From Bdellovibrio bacteriovorus W (GTDB taxonomy: Bacteria; Bdellovibrionota; Bdellovibrionia; Bdellovibrionales; Bdellovibrionaceae), in NCBI GenBank assembly GCA_000525675.1, contig CP002190.1:2046001-2110000 (forward strand): a stretch of 64,000 nucleotides of DNA, given 5' to 3'. The position numbers were made by a program, and so were the translations under genes. Numbering within the stretch: position 1 is the first letter of the stretch; each line of letters starts with the position of its first letter. Below, one piece after another: positions 43,893-52,197 of this stretch. The notes under the pieces are model-generated. The model was not told the origin of the DNA. It was given only the letters and a program-made list of their open reading frames with translations, and searched no databases.

Positions 43893-44585
43893 ATGAACTC
43901 GATTAAATTTAAAACTTGGCTTCTTTGGGCTGCGGTACTTTTCATCCTCAGCCTCCTAGCCGACTACTACTTCCTTCATATTTTATTCCACGAAAAAAAC
44001 AATGCAGCGAGCGCGACCATTTCAGAGGGCGCTCGTGAAGCCAATGACGAAGAAGAAGAAGATGATTCGTTCTTGGGCGAAGGCAACACTTCAGAATCTG
44101 AACAATCCGACTCCAATGTAAATAGTTTTTTAGAGTCTCTAAAAGGCTGTGCGCCTGAGATTGCTGCTCAAGGCATTGGTACTCCAGAAGCTCTGGTGGA
44201 GTATCTCCAGAAAAGTGTCGGTGTCGCTAATCAAGATGTCTTTGTTGAGAACTTTCATATCACATTGCCAGATGGCTCCAATCGCCGTGTGCACGTAATC
44301 ATGGACGACAACACCAACAGCACTCAAAAAAAAGAGATTCGTTTCTTCAAGCTAGATGCTGAAGGTTATCCTGATCGCCTTCCATTGAAAAACTCAGACA
44401 CCCTTGAGAGTCTTTTAGCTTTAGGGACACTGACTCGTCACGAGTCGAAGTCTCTGGTTACCTTGAAGGACGACACTTTTTTAGAAGTTGAAATGCATGA
44501 CAACAAGGTCTTTGAATTTCAATACAACAACCAAGGTCGTATTCTTTCTTGCAGATACACAGATTGCGTCTGCCCGAACCCTTAA
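43893..44585 (+). CDS. membrane-anchored protein with acidic linker, unknown
   Basis: 230 residues. One N-terminal membrane helix (TWLLWAAVLFILSLLADYYF), then a very acidic linker (EEEEDD) and a beta-rich C-terminal domain (FHITLPDGSNRRVHVIMDDN, FEFQYNNQGRILSCRYTDC) with two or three Cys. Probably anchored in the inner membrane with the domain in the periplasm. No family recognised. Partner of the preceding secreted Cys/His protein. Confidence 0.65.
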   Translation: MNSIKFKTWLLWAAVLFILSLLADYYFLHILFHEKNNAASATISEGAREANDEEEEDDSFLGEGNTSESEQSDSNVNSFLESLKGCAPEIAAQGIGTPEALVEYLQKSVGVANQDVFVENFHITLPDGSNRRVHVIMDDNTNSTQKKEIRFFKLDAEGYPDRLPLKNSDTLESLLALGTLTRHESKSLVTLKDDTFLEVEMHDNKVFEFQYNNQGRILSCRYTDCVCPNP

Positions 44586-44634
44586 CAAGCTCATGGCTTG
44601 GTTCTTTTAAAGAGCTTTCCGTCCCGTTGTCTCT

Positions 44635-44686
44635 TCGCACATGACAGAGTTGAAACGCATGTGCGAGCTATCAGCATGCTTATACT
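44635..44686 (+). promoter_or_regulatory. putative promoter with 9-bp inverted repeat
   Basis: TCGCACATG (44635-44643) and CATGTGCGA (44658-44666) are a perfect inverted repeat 14 bp apart. TATACT at 44681-44686 fits a -10 box, which would put the right arm over the -35 region. Looks like an operator for the H1-like gene at 44728. Confidence 0.45.
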
Positions 44687-44727
44687 GTGCAAGAGCGAGA
44701 CAATAACTACTAACAAAGGGGTTAGTT

Positions 44728-45189
44728 ATGCTACGGAAGGCACATGCCAGAAAAACAACGAAAAAGAAAACGGCTCGGAAGGCGACAAGCTCTGCTCGTT
44801 CAAAAGCAGCGGCGTCTTCGCGTCCAAAAAGAAAAGTAATCGCGCGCTCTGCGAGTGCTTCTTCTCCATCAAAATCTGCAAGCTCCCGCAAAAAATCGAC
44901 GAGCTCAAGATCTACTACTAGGACAGGAACTTCCACAAGTGCCAGTCCCAGAAGATCCACGTCGAGCGCTAGCTCTTCCACTCACAGAAGAAAATCGCCC
45001 AGCATGGCAGCAGTGGCCAGCTCTTCAGAAAATGGAATGGCCAGAAAAGCAAGCCCTCGTAAATCATCCACGTCCTCCGCACGTTCTCACTCTGGACATA
45101 AGAGTGCCACGGCAAGACGAGGCATGATGGCTTCTCGGGCCAACACTCAACGACGGGCCCAAAGCACTCGACGTACAGCGCCTCATTGA
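44728..45189 (+). CDS. histone-H1-like basic Ser/Lys/Arg/Ala protein
   Basis: 153 residues, almost only Ser, Arg, Lys, Ala, Thr and Pro. Begins MLRKAHARKTTKKKTARKAT and has SPRKS- and SPSKS-like units akin to eukaryotic H1 tails and chlamydial Hc proteins. No folded domain is expected; it should bind DNA and help compact the nucleoid. An SD-like AAAGGGG sits before ATG and a strong terminator follows, and the antisense frame has no such signals, so the frame is convincing. Homology to any named histone is not claimed. Confidence 0.75.
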   Translation: MLRKAHARKTTKKKTARKATSSARSKAAASSRPKRKVIARSASASSPSKSASSRKKSTSSRSTTRTGTSTSASPRRSTSSASSSTHRRKSPSMAAVASSSENGMARKASPRKSSTSSARSHSGHKSATARRGMMASRANTQRRAQSTRRTAPH

Positions 45190-45213
45190 TTTTTTTGAGG
45201 TTTATCTCGAAAA

Positions 45214-45254
45214 TAAAAAAGGCTCTTTCTCTATGAAGAAAGAGCCTTTTTTTG
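45214..45254. terminator. bidirectional Rho-independent terminator
   Basis: Stem AAAAAAGGCTCTTTCT with its near-complete complement, A- and T-runs on either side. A second stem, AAGAAGGTG/CACCTTCTT, at about 45285-45317 lies nearer hutU. Confidence 0.85.
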
Positions 45255-45330
45255 TTTTTTATTTATGCAAGAAGCATCACTGCAAGAAGGTGCTTTCTTA
45301 AGTCTCACACCTTCTTCTGAACTCTGGTAA

Positions 45331-46980
45331 CTAGTCTAACCAAAGACTGTTCACACCGCGCTCTTTAGCCACATCTTTTGCTAATTCATAACCAGCATCC
45401 ACGTGTCTAAAAACACCCATCGCTGGATCTGCCGTCAAAACTCTTTCAAGTCTTTTTGCTGCAGCATCCGTTCCATCAGCAACAATCACTTGCCCCGCAT
45501 GTTGACTGAAGCCCATTCCGACTCCTCCACCATGATGCAAGCTCACCCAAGTGGCGCCACAAGCTGTGTTTACAAGTGCGTTTAATAGAGGCCAGTCACT
45601 GACTGCATCAGAACCATCTAACATCGCTTCTGTTTCACGATTTGGAGAAGCTACAGAGCCACAGTCTAAGTGATCACGTCCAATAACGATCGGAGCTTTT
45701 ACTTTGCCTTCAGCAACAAGCTTATTGAACATCAAGCCTGCTTGCACTCTTTCACCGTACTCTAACCAACAGATACGAGCTGGAAGACCTTGGAAAGCAA
45801 TTCTTTCTTCAGCCATATCCAACCAACGTAAAAGATCTTTCTTATGAGGGAAAAGTTCTCTCATGGCCTGATCTGTGACTTTGATATCGTTTGGATCGCC
45901 CGATAAAGCTACCCATCTGAATGGACCACTTCCCTTACAGAATAGAGGACGAATAAACGCTGGAACAAATCCTGGATAATCAAAAGCGTTTTCAACACCT
46001 GCTTCTTGAGCACGCGCGCGCAAGTTATTGCCATAGTCGAATGTCACGGCTCCGCGATCTTTCATCGCAAGCATTCCACGCACGTGTTTTGCCATAGAAT
46101 CATAAGCCGCTTTTAAGTAAGCTGTTTGATCTTTTTCGCGGAAAGTTTTTGCAGTCTCTACAGTGTAGCCTTCAGGAATATAACCCACCAATGGATCATG
46201 GGCAGAAGTTTGATCTGTCAAAAGATCAGGGATAAAGTTCTTTTCCATCAATTGATGAATCACTGTCGCCATATTGCCCAATAGTGCAATCGACTTCGCT
46301 TCACCAGCTTCTGCATATTTTTTAATTCTCGCAATCGCATCATCTAAATCATCAGCGACTTCATCAACGTACTTTGTTTCTAAACGCTTTTGAATGCGAG
46401 TTGGATCAATCTCAACAGCAAGAACACAAGCTCCTGCAAATACGCCTGCTAACGGTTGAGCTCCGCCCATCCCACCAAGGCCCGCTGTCAAAATAGTGCG
46501 ACCCTTTAAGCTTCCGCCAAAATGTTGGCGACCCGCCTCTACGAAAGATTCGTAGGTGCCTTGGATGATCCCTTGAGTTCCGATGTAAATCCATGAACCC
46601 GCTGTCATCTGGCCATACATCATCAAACCTTTTTTATCGAGCTCGTTGAAGTGCTCCCATGTAGACCATTTAGGAACAAGGTTTGAGTTTGCAAGAAGAA
46701 CTCGTGGTGCATCTTCATGGGTTCTTAGAATGCCAATCGGCTTTCCAGATTGAATAAGAAGTGTTTCATCATTTTCCAAATCCTTAAGAGCTGCCAATAT
46801 TTTGTCGAAGCTCTCCCAGTTACGAGCGGCTTTTCCGATACCACCGTATACGACTAAATCTTCTGGGCGTTCAGCCACCTCCGGATCCAAGTTGTTTTGG
46901 ATCATGCGGTAAGCCGCTTCTTGTTGCCAGCCCTTACAAACCATTTTGCTCCCTGTTGGAGCTTTCACTACTCGAGACAT
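45331..46980 (-). CDS. hutU: urocanate hydratase
   Basis: About 549 residues. NAD-dependent urocanase; recognisable blocks: [13 protein letters not shown], the dinucleotide site [34 protein letters not shown], and [17 protein letters not shown] near the C-terminus. Adds water to urocanate, second step of histidine breakdown. ATG 46980 is chosen; GGGAGG lies right before it, and the upstream frame would need a TTG. Expressed after hutH, 67 bp apart. Confidence 0.96.
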   Translation of the reverse strand: MSRVVKAPTGSKMVCKGWQQEAAYRMIQNNLDPEVAERPEDLVVYGGIGKAARNWESFDKILAALKDLENDETLLIQSGKPIGILRTHEDAPRVLLANSNLVPKWSTWEHFNELDKKGLMMYGQMTAGSWIYIGTQGIIQGTYESFVEAGRQHFGGSLKGRTILTAGLGGMGGAQPLAGVFAGACVLAVEIDPTRIQKRLETKYVDEVADDLDDAIARIKKYAEAGEAKSIALLGNMATVIHQLMEKNFIPDLLTDQTSAHDPLVGYIPEGYTVETAKTFREKDQTAYLKAAYDSMAKHVRGMLAMKDRGAVTFDYGNNLRARAQEAGVENAFDYPGFVPAFIRPLFCKGSGPFRWVALSGDPNDIKVTDQAMRELFPHKKDLLRWLDMAEERIAFQGLPARICWLEYGERVQAGLMFNKLVAEGKVKAPIVIGRDHLDCGSVASPNRETEAMLDGSDAVSDWPLLNALVNTACGATWVSLHHGGGVGMGFSQHAGQVIVADGTDAAAKRLERVLTADPAMGVFRHVDAGYELAKDVAKERGVNSLWLD

Positions 46981-47047
46981 CGTCCCTCCCAAGAAAGGTG
47001 CATCAAATCTATCATGAAAATCGATGCATAAATTTAAATTAACTCAG

Positions 47048-48583
47048 TTACCACTCAAGTTCGCCCACGGAACCCACCACAGCTTTATAAAGCTCGCCTG
47101 AGTTCATCATTTCGCGAATCGCATTGATGTCGTTAGCAAAAACACGGTCTTCTTTCGCGTAAGGAACTTTGCTGCGGATATAGGTAAACGCTGCCTTCAC
47201 GCCCGCTGCTGGCTCCAAAGGCTCGATCATATTCAAAGCCTGGCATGCCGATAGAAGTTCCATCGCTACAACGTTCTCAGCATTTCTTAGAATCTGAGCA
47301 AACTTTCTCGCTGCGATAGTTCCCATCGAAACGTGGTCCTCTTTTTCAGCTGAGGTTGGAATAGAGTCCACACTCGCAGGATGCGCCAATACTTTATTTT
47401 CACTAACTAAAGAGGCCGCTGCCACCTGAACAATCATGTGGCCTGAATTCAGACCACCATTTGGAGTCAAGAACGGCGGCAACTCACTCATTTGAGTCGA
47501 GATCATTTTCGAAATACGACATTCAGAAATACTTGCTTGAGATGAAATTGCGATACCGGCAAAATCCATCGCATGAGCCACAGGCATTCCGTGGAAATTA
47601 CCACATGATAAAACTTTATTATCATCAGCAAACACAAGTGGATTATCCGTAGATGAGTTCGCCTCTGTCTCTAGAACTTTAGCAACATAGCGAAGAGCAT
47701 CTTTAGCGGCCCCATGCACAGCAGGCATACAACGCAAGCTGTAAGCATCTTGAACGCGCGTGTCGTCTGTCAAATGGCTCTCACCGATCGGACTCATTTC
47801 GCCCATAAGCTTCATCAGATTGCGCGCTGTCTTAGCTTCGCCCGGATGAGGGCGAGCTGCTGAAATCAACGGATCAAAGGCTTTACGCGAGCCTCTGAGA
47901 CCTTCGAGAGACATTGCGCCAGCTAGGTCTGCCATCCACAACAAGCGACGAGCTTCCCATACCGAAAGCAAGCCAATCGACGTCATCACTTGGCAACCAT
48001 TGATCAAAGACAGACCTTCTTTTGCTTTCAACTCAAGAGGTGCCACATTTTTTGCTTTTAACAAGTCACTCACAGGAACGATTTTTCCATCAGCTCCCCA
48101 TGCCTGACCTTCACCGATCAACGTCAACGCCAAATGAGAAAGCGGCGCAAGGTCACCACTGGCTCCAACAGAGCCTTGTGATGGAACAACTGGAATGATG
48201 TCGTTATTCAGAAAATTTAAAATCGTCTCGACAACAATCGGACGAATTCCACTATGCCCTTTTGCAAGAGCATTGGCTCTGAGAACCATCATGGCGCGCG
48301 TTTCAGTTTTTGTGAAAGGTGTACCAACCCCTACGCAATGAGAACGGATGAGATTTTTTTGTAGTTGTTCAATCTCAGCATCAGAAATACGTACCGATGA
48401 AAAAGCACCGAATCCTGTGTTCACGCCATACATCACTTCACCGCTGGAGATGCGACCTTCGATATAGTCTCTAGATTTTTGCATATTTGCACGGCCCGTA
48501 GCTGATAACTCAGCTTTCAAAGACGGATTGTGGGCAATTTCATAGAGATTTTCGAGCGTGATATTTTCACCAGTGATTTGCAT
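47048..48583 (-). CDS. hutH: histidine ammonia-lyase
   Basis: 511 residues. Contains the Ala141-Ser142-Gly143 triad in SQGSVGASGDLAPLSH that self-cyclises to the MIO cofactor, and VNTGFGAFS, GVGTPFTKTETRAMM and STDNPLVF. Deaminates histidine to urocanate, first step of the pathway. SD GAGGAG is nine bases before ATG, directly downstream of a hairpin arm (48599-48651). The first gene of hutH-hutU. Confidence 0.96.
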   Translation of the reverse strand: MQITGENITLENLYEIAHNPSLKAELSATGRANMQKSRDYIEGRISSGEVMYGVNTGFGAFSSVRISDAEIEQLQKNLIRSHCVGVGTPFTKTETRAMMVLRANALAKGHSGIRPIVVETILNFLNNDIIPVVPSQGSVGASGDLAPLSHLALTLIGEGQAWGADGKIVPVSDLLKAKNVAPLELKAKEGLSLINGCQVMTSIGLLSVWEARRLLWMADLAGAMSLEGLRGSRKAFDPLISAARPHPGEAKTARNLMKLMGEMSPIGESHLTDDTRVQDAYSLRCMPAVHGAAKDALRYVAKVLETEANSSTDNPLVFADDNKVLSCGNFHGMPVAHAMDFAGIAISSQASISECRISKMISTQMSELPPFLTPNGGLNSGHMIVQVAAASLVSENKVLAHPASVDSIPTSAEKEDHVSMGTIAARKFAQILRNAENVVAMELLSACQALNMIEPLEPAAGVKAAFTYIRSKVPYAKEDRVFANDINAIREMMNSGELYKAVVGSVGELEW

Positions 48584-48888
48584 AATTTTAGTCTCCTCAA
48601 AGGCCCGAATCCTAGCCTATTCAAGGGATTTTAGGAATGAAGAAGGCCTTTGGGGACTCTGCATTAAAGACTTTGCCCTAGATGGGTTTGCTTTATTTTT
48701 AAGCAGCCCCTGCCTTTTACAGCTAGGCCCGTTTATCCCTCTGAGTCCCTCTAAAATAAGTCGCGTTTCCGCCTTCTTTTGGAACGCTCTCAGGTAAAAA
48801 AATTCTTTTAGATGGAGCTTCTACCGAGGTGCTTCTAAGCTCTTAGACAGGGGTAATTTCTTTCTGATTTGAATGTAGTAGGAATTAA
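48584..48888. other. 305-bp divergent spacer with hairpin next to hutH SD
   Basis: AAAGGCC (48599-48605) pairs with GGCCTTT (48645-48651), and TCCTA (48610-48614) with TAGGA (48632-48636) inside it. On the minus strand the stem ends just before the hutH SD. Promoters for hutH and the beta-helix gene should be here, but none stands out. No ORF of note. Confidence 0.45.
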
Positions 48889-50253
48889 ATGAAGTTAAAG
48901 TCTAAAATGCCATTTTGGGGCACAGCTCTTGCGCTGCCGTTATTTTTCACAAACCTCTCTATGGCGACCGTGCCCGTGTGTGATAGCGCCAAAATGCAAG
49001 AAGTCTTAGAACCCGCAACAGAACAAAAACCCACCGTAGCCATTCGCTGCAACCTCACGCTTAAAAGTTCCGACGTCGTTAGCAAACGTTTGATTATTCA
49101 GTCTTCGAAAGCTTCGAATGTCACCGTTGATTGTCAGAATGCTTTGATTAATGGTGGCTCCCTCAACCGCGGCAAAGACATCATCGCCATCTCTTCATCC
49201 GCAGTGAAAGACACTGCTGGAAACATTTCTAAGTGGGATCGCCCCGAAAATGTGACCATCAAAAACTGCCGAGTCACTGGAGCTATCCGCATCTCAGGCA
49301 TGGCAACCAATGGCGAAGGTGTGCATTTAAGAGATTCTTCTCGTTCGGAAGGTCACACGGCCCGTTCCCAAGCAGCAGCACCCAAAAATATAAAATTTTC
49401 GAACATGAAAATTTTCGGAGAAAATCGTATTCCCTTTTATGTTTCTCCAGGAGTCACTTATTTAACACTCGAGGACTCGGAAATTGCGGGAACCTCTAGC
49501 AGTGTTGCTATTTATCTTGATGCCGAGTCTGCTCACAACACCATTCGCAATAATTATATTCACACCAGCACCGAGAAGCGCGAGCTTCTGGCAATCGATG
49601 GATCGGCGTTTAATACCATCACGGGGAATCGTTTCTCGGCTTTAAATCATGGCGGAATTTATCTCTATAGAAACTGCGGTGAAGGCGGAACTGTTCGCCA
49701 CCAGACACCTTCTCACAACCAGATTATCAATAACTCTTTTTATTATGATCGATACTCCGGCAGTAATCCCGCTGTCTTCGTGGCATCTAGAAATGGCAAT
49801 CGCATCTATTGCAGCGCTGACAACGGATACCCCTTTGGAAGCAGTGCCGACAATCGCGATTTTGCGCGCTACAACGTCATCGTTTACAATCAATTCGTGA
49901 AACTCTCTCCAGAGAAAATGATTCGTCAGAATGACAATCCTAATTTTCTTTATGAGAACATCACAGTGGACTCCGTTATCGATCGTAAAAGTGCTTGTTA
50001 TAAACCCAATGGCTACCCAAATGATATTCTTCAGCACGGGAAGTCCATTGAGTCCGTGCTCTCAAACGGTCAACCTATTTGTGATGGGCAAAGATATGAA
50101 TGTAATGATGGGGTGATCGTAGCGTCCCCTATTAGTTGTCCAGGATCTCGCAGACCTCAGTCAGAACTTCCCGATTGTGCGTCCCCCACAAATAGCACAG
50201 GCAGTGTCTTCTCAATTCTTACAGACAGACTACCTAAACTATTTTGCCACTAA
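48889..50253 (+). CDS. secreted right-handed beta-helix protein
   Basis: 454 residues with signal peptide ending LSMAT. The middle has repeated coils with Asn/Ile/Val ladders (NIKFSNMKIFGENRIPFYVS, HNTIRNNYIHTSTEKRELLA, HNQIINNSFYYD), typical of NosD/pectate-lyase-like parallel beta-helices, often sugar-binding or sugar-cutting. Two Cys pairs at the C-terminus suggest disulfides. No catalytic residues assigned. Stop overlaps the opposing gene's stop by 4 bp. Confidence 0.75.
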   Translation: MKLKSKMPFWGTALALPLFFTNLSMATVPVCDSAKMQEVLEPATEQKPTVAIRCNLTLKSSDVVSKRLIIQSSKASNVTVDCQNALINGGSLNRGKDIIAISSSAVKDTAGNISKWDRPENVTIKNCRVTGAIRISGMATNGEGVHLRDSSRSEGHTARSQAAAPKNIKFSNMKIFGENRIPFYVSPGVTYLTLEDSEIAGTSSSVAIYLDAESAHNTIRNNYIHTSTEKRELLAIDGSAFNTITGNRFSALNHGGIYLYRNCGEGGTVRHQTPSHNQIINNSFYYDRYSGSNPAVFVASRNGNRIYCSADNGYPFGSSADNRDFARYNVIVYNQFVKLSPEKMIRQNDNPNFLYENITVDSVIDRKSACYKPNGYPNDILQHGKSIESVLSNGQPICDGQRYECNDGVIVASPISCPGSRRPQSELPDCASPTNSTGSVFSILTDRLPKLFCH

Positions 50254-50891
50254 CGAACTCTAAACTTTAACGACAATAACCACGCGGTGGTTGCAGAGTT
50301 GGTCAAAGGCTGCATCAAACTCTGACTCACCAACATATTTGGTAAAAACTGCCATTGAAGATCTAAGGTTGCATAATTTTTTAGATCACTCTTATAGTCA
50401 AACTGGTAGGTAACACCAGGGTTCTTAGGCACAGGCAGTTCGTAAGAATCATAGAACGACTTCACTCCGAGCCCTACTCTCACAGAGCGCTCCGTTAAGT
50501 AATAGGCTCCAGCTCCGAGCGAGTAATTCAAATAATTGGTGTCAGCGAAGGAGTACTGCAAGTTAGAATCATCCGAAGACGCGCGCAGACCTAAAATTGA
50601 AACTCCGGCACTTCCGTAAAGAACCCAGCGCCCCGAGCGTTTTTCTAAGTCATAACCAATATGAAAGCCGCTACTAACGGCTGCAACTTCGGTCTTATTG
50701 CCTTGAGAAGAACTCAAGCTCACTTCATGCGGAAGTGAGATCACACCGACTCCAAATCGATGGAAGTAACTGCTTGGAGCTGGTCGCTTAGCTCTGGCAG
50801 CGACTTTATTCTGCGCGAAACTTGGCACAGACAAGAAAGTCATACCCAGAAAGACTAAAGAGATAAATGAAGCTGTGTTAAATAATACCAT
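50250..50891 (-). CDS. outer-membrane beta-barrel-like protein
   Basis: 213 residues. Signal peptide ends SFAQ; the rest alternates hydrophobic/aromatic strands and polar turns (VLYGSAGVSILGLRAS, LNYSLGAGAYYL, RVGLGVKSFYD) and ends in a strand LLSLKFRVR, a barrel-like close. No specific family. Start overlaps the preceding gene by 37 bp in another frame, which is longer than usual but the signal peptide begins at this ATG and downstream ATGs would lose it. Co-transcribed with the CxxCH barrel gene. Confidence 0.68.
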   Translation of the reverse strand: MVLFNTASFISLVFLGMTFLSVPSFAQNKVAARAKRPAPSSYFHRFGVGVISLPHEVSLSSSQGNKTEVAAVSSGFHIGYDLEKRSGRWVLYGSAGVSILGLRASSDDSNLQYSFADTNYLNYSLGAGAYYLTERSVRVGLGVKSFYDSYELPVPKNPGVTYQFDYKSDLKNYATLDLQWQFLPNMLVSQSLMQPLTNSATTAWLLSLKFRVR

Positions 50892-52027
50892 TGGTCTTTC
50901 TCAACTGTAGGAGTATTTAAAATTTTAGTTTGGCGAATCGCTGCTCGAAGTTCAATTCGTTGAATTGGGAACCACAAAAATCCGAGAGTCCAACGAAGAT
51001 TCTCCTGCAAAGACTCTACGTCTTGCTTTGTATATTCCCCTGTGCTTTCAAAAAACAATCCACGCGTAATCTTAAGGTGTCCTTGAGTCCAAGCGTAGAT
51101 AGAAGATCTTGTCGCCGTTGTCTCTGAAGTCAGGTAACCAAGTTCTCCTAAGAATGAACTTCCACTGCCAAAGCCTTTTTTAGCATGGGCCGCAACGATT
51201 GTTGTTTTCGTATCTGAGTTGCCTTCATGTAAGAGTTCTCCTCCGACAGCTAACATATCTCCAAGATCGTATTCATACATCAAACTCCCACCTGGCTTTT
51301 GCTTATCACCATGGGCTTGAAGATTGCCCGCCCAGAGATGTAAAAACGAATCACTTGAAGACTGAGCCCGATGCAACAACAATCCGTGCACCTGATCGTT
51401 CTGCCCCAATCCAATCGGAGCCCGATTGTTCGCCGTATGATCTGGATTACGAATTCCGAATGTCTTATCAAGCATCCCAACATAAGCGCTGTACTCTTTG
51501 CTGTGACGATAGCGCACATAATACTCGCGCGAGAAAAGATACTGATCAGAGGTCCACAAAGTGTTTGGATCAATAGCGCGAGCCGACTCTGTATAACCAA
51601 AAGTTCCCACTAAACTGTAGGTTTGTTTTTTGTCGAGAAAGAACGCCACGTTCAAGTCATTTTGCATGTTGTAATAACGACTTGCTGATTGGCTAGATCC
51701 TGGAGAGCGTACTGTCGTCAATGAACGATACTTTAAACCTAATCTCATCCACCATGGGAATTGCTTCTTGCCTAAGAAGTTAGAGTACTGCCCCAACGTC
51801 TCTTCATCCGCGGTGATCCATGGAACTCGTCCTGCAATTTCCGTTGCAAAAACAGCACGCCCATAATCAGTTAACATTCCGCCGCCAGCACTGCTCACAT
51901 GGCAAACCTGACAGTTGCGATAACCATAGCCAATAAAGTCAGCATAAGCCTCTGCTTTTGTCGTTAAGAGAGAAAGCCCCAGCAACATCAGCGTGCATTT
52001 CGTAAGTAATAAAACCGCACTTTTCAT
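50855..52027 (-). CDS. outer-membrane-type protein with N-terminal haem motif
   Basis: 390 residues. Signal peptide ends AEAYA; the mature N-terminus has one CQVCH (Cys39, Cys42, His43), a c-type haem site, in a G-Y-G-Y-R-N context. The remaining 300 residues are aromatic strands with alternating hydrophobicity, like a porin or channel (YYVRYRHSKEYSAYVGMLD, HLKITRGLFFESTGEYT), ending in Leu. A haem-plug barrel would fit electron transfer across the outer membrane, but one haem site is too little to claim a conduit. First gene of its operon. Confidence 0.65.
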   Translation of the reverse strand: MKSAVLLLTKCTLMLLGLSLLTTKAEAYADFIGYGYRNCQVCHVSSAGGGMLTDYGRAVFATEIAGRVPWITADEETLGQYSNFLGKKQFPWWMRLGLKYRSLTTVRSPGSSQSASRYYNMQNDLNVAFFLDKKQTYSLVGTFGYTESARAIDPNTLWTSDQYLFSREYYVRYRHSKEYSAYVGMLDKTFGIRNPDHTANNRAPIGLGQNDQVHGLLLHRAQSSSDSFLHLWAGNLQAHGDKQKPGGSLMYEYDLGDMLAVGGELLHEGNSDTKTTIVAAHAKKGFGSGSSFLGELGYLTSETTATRSSIYAWTQGHLKITRGLFFESTGEYTKQDVESLQENLRWTLGFLWFPIQRIELRAAIRQTKILNTPTVEKDQWYYLTQLHLSL

Positions 52028-52148
52028 CGAAAAAACCCGTTCATTTATCGTATAAGTGTCTCACGAAAATACGTCCATTTGTTCGGCGTATCAGTTAGAA
52101 GCACTCAACTTTTCTATAAGCGTATTCAAGCCCATAGTGGGAAATCTT

Positions 52149-52175
52149 TCAACAAAAACCCATGCTTTCCGATAA
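52149..52175 (+). promoter_or_regulatory. candidate sigma-28 (FliA) promoter
   Basis: TCAA at 52149-52152 and TCCGATAA at 52168-52175 are 15 bp apart, the sigma-28 spacing; the -10 differs from GCCGATAA by one base, the -35 from TAAA by one. A start near 52183 would give a short leader before ATG 52198. On the other strand, TACGATAA (52045-52052) before the divergent gene is a weaker match. Confidence 0.4.
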
Positions 52176-52197
52176 GATTGGTGGTTCAGGGGGATGA

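Noticed and set aside
44598-44981. Long ORFs on both strands over the H1-like gene
   Set aside because: Low-complexity Ser/Arg/Lys codons keep other frames open by chance. The 44728 frame has SD, a full H1-like composition and a terminator.
50855-50891. 37-bp overlap as a frameshift
   Set aside because: Each ORF has its own signal peptide and start, so two complete genes explain it better.
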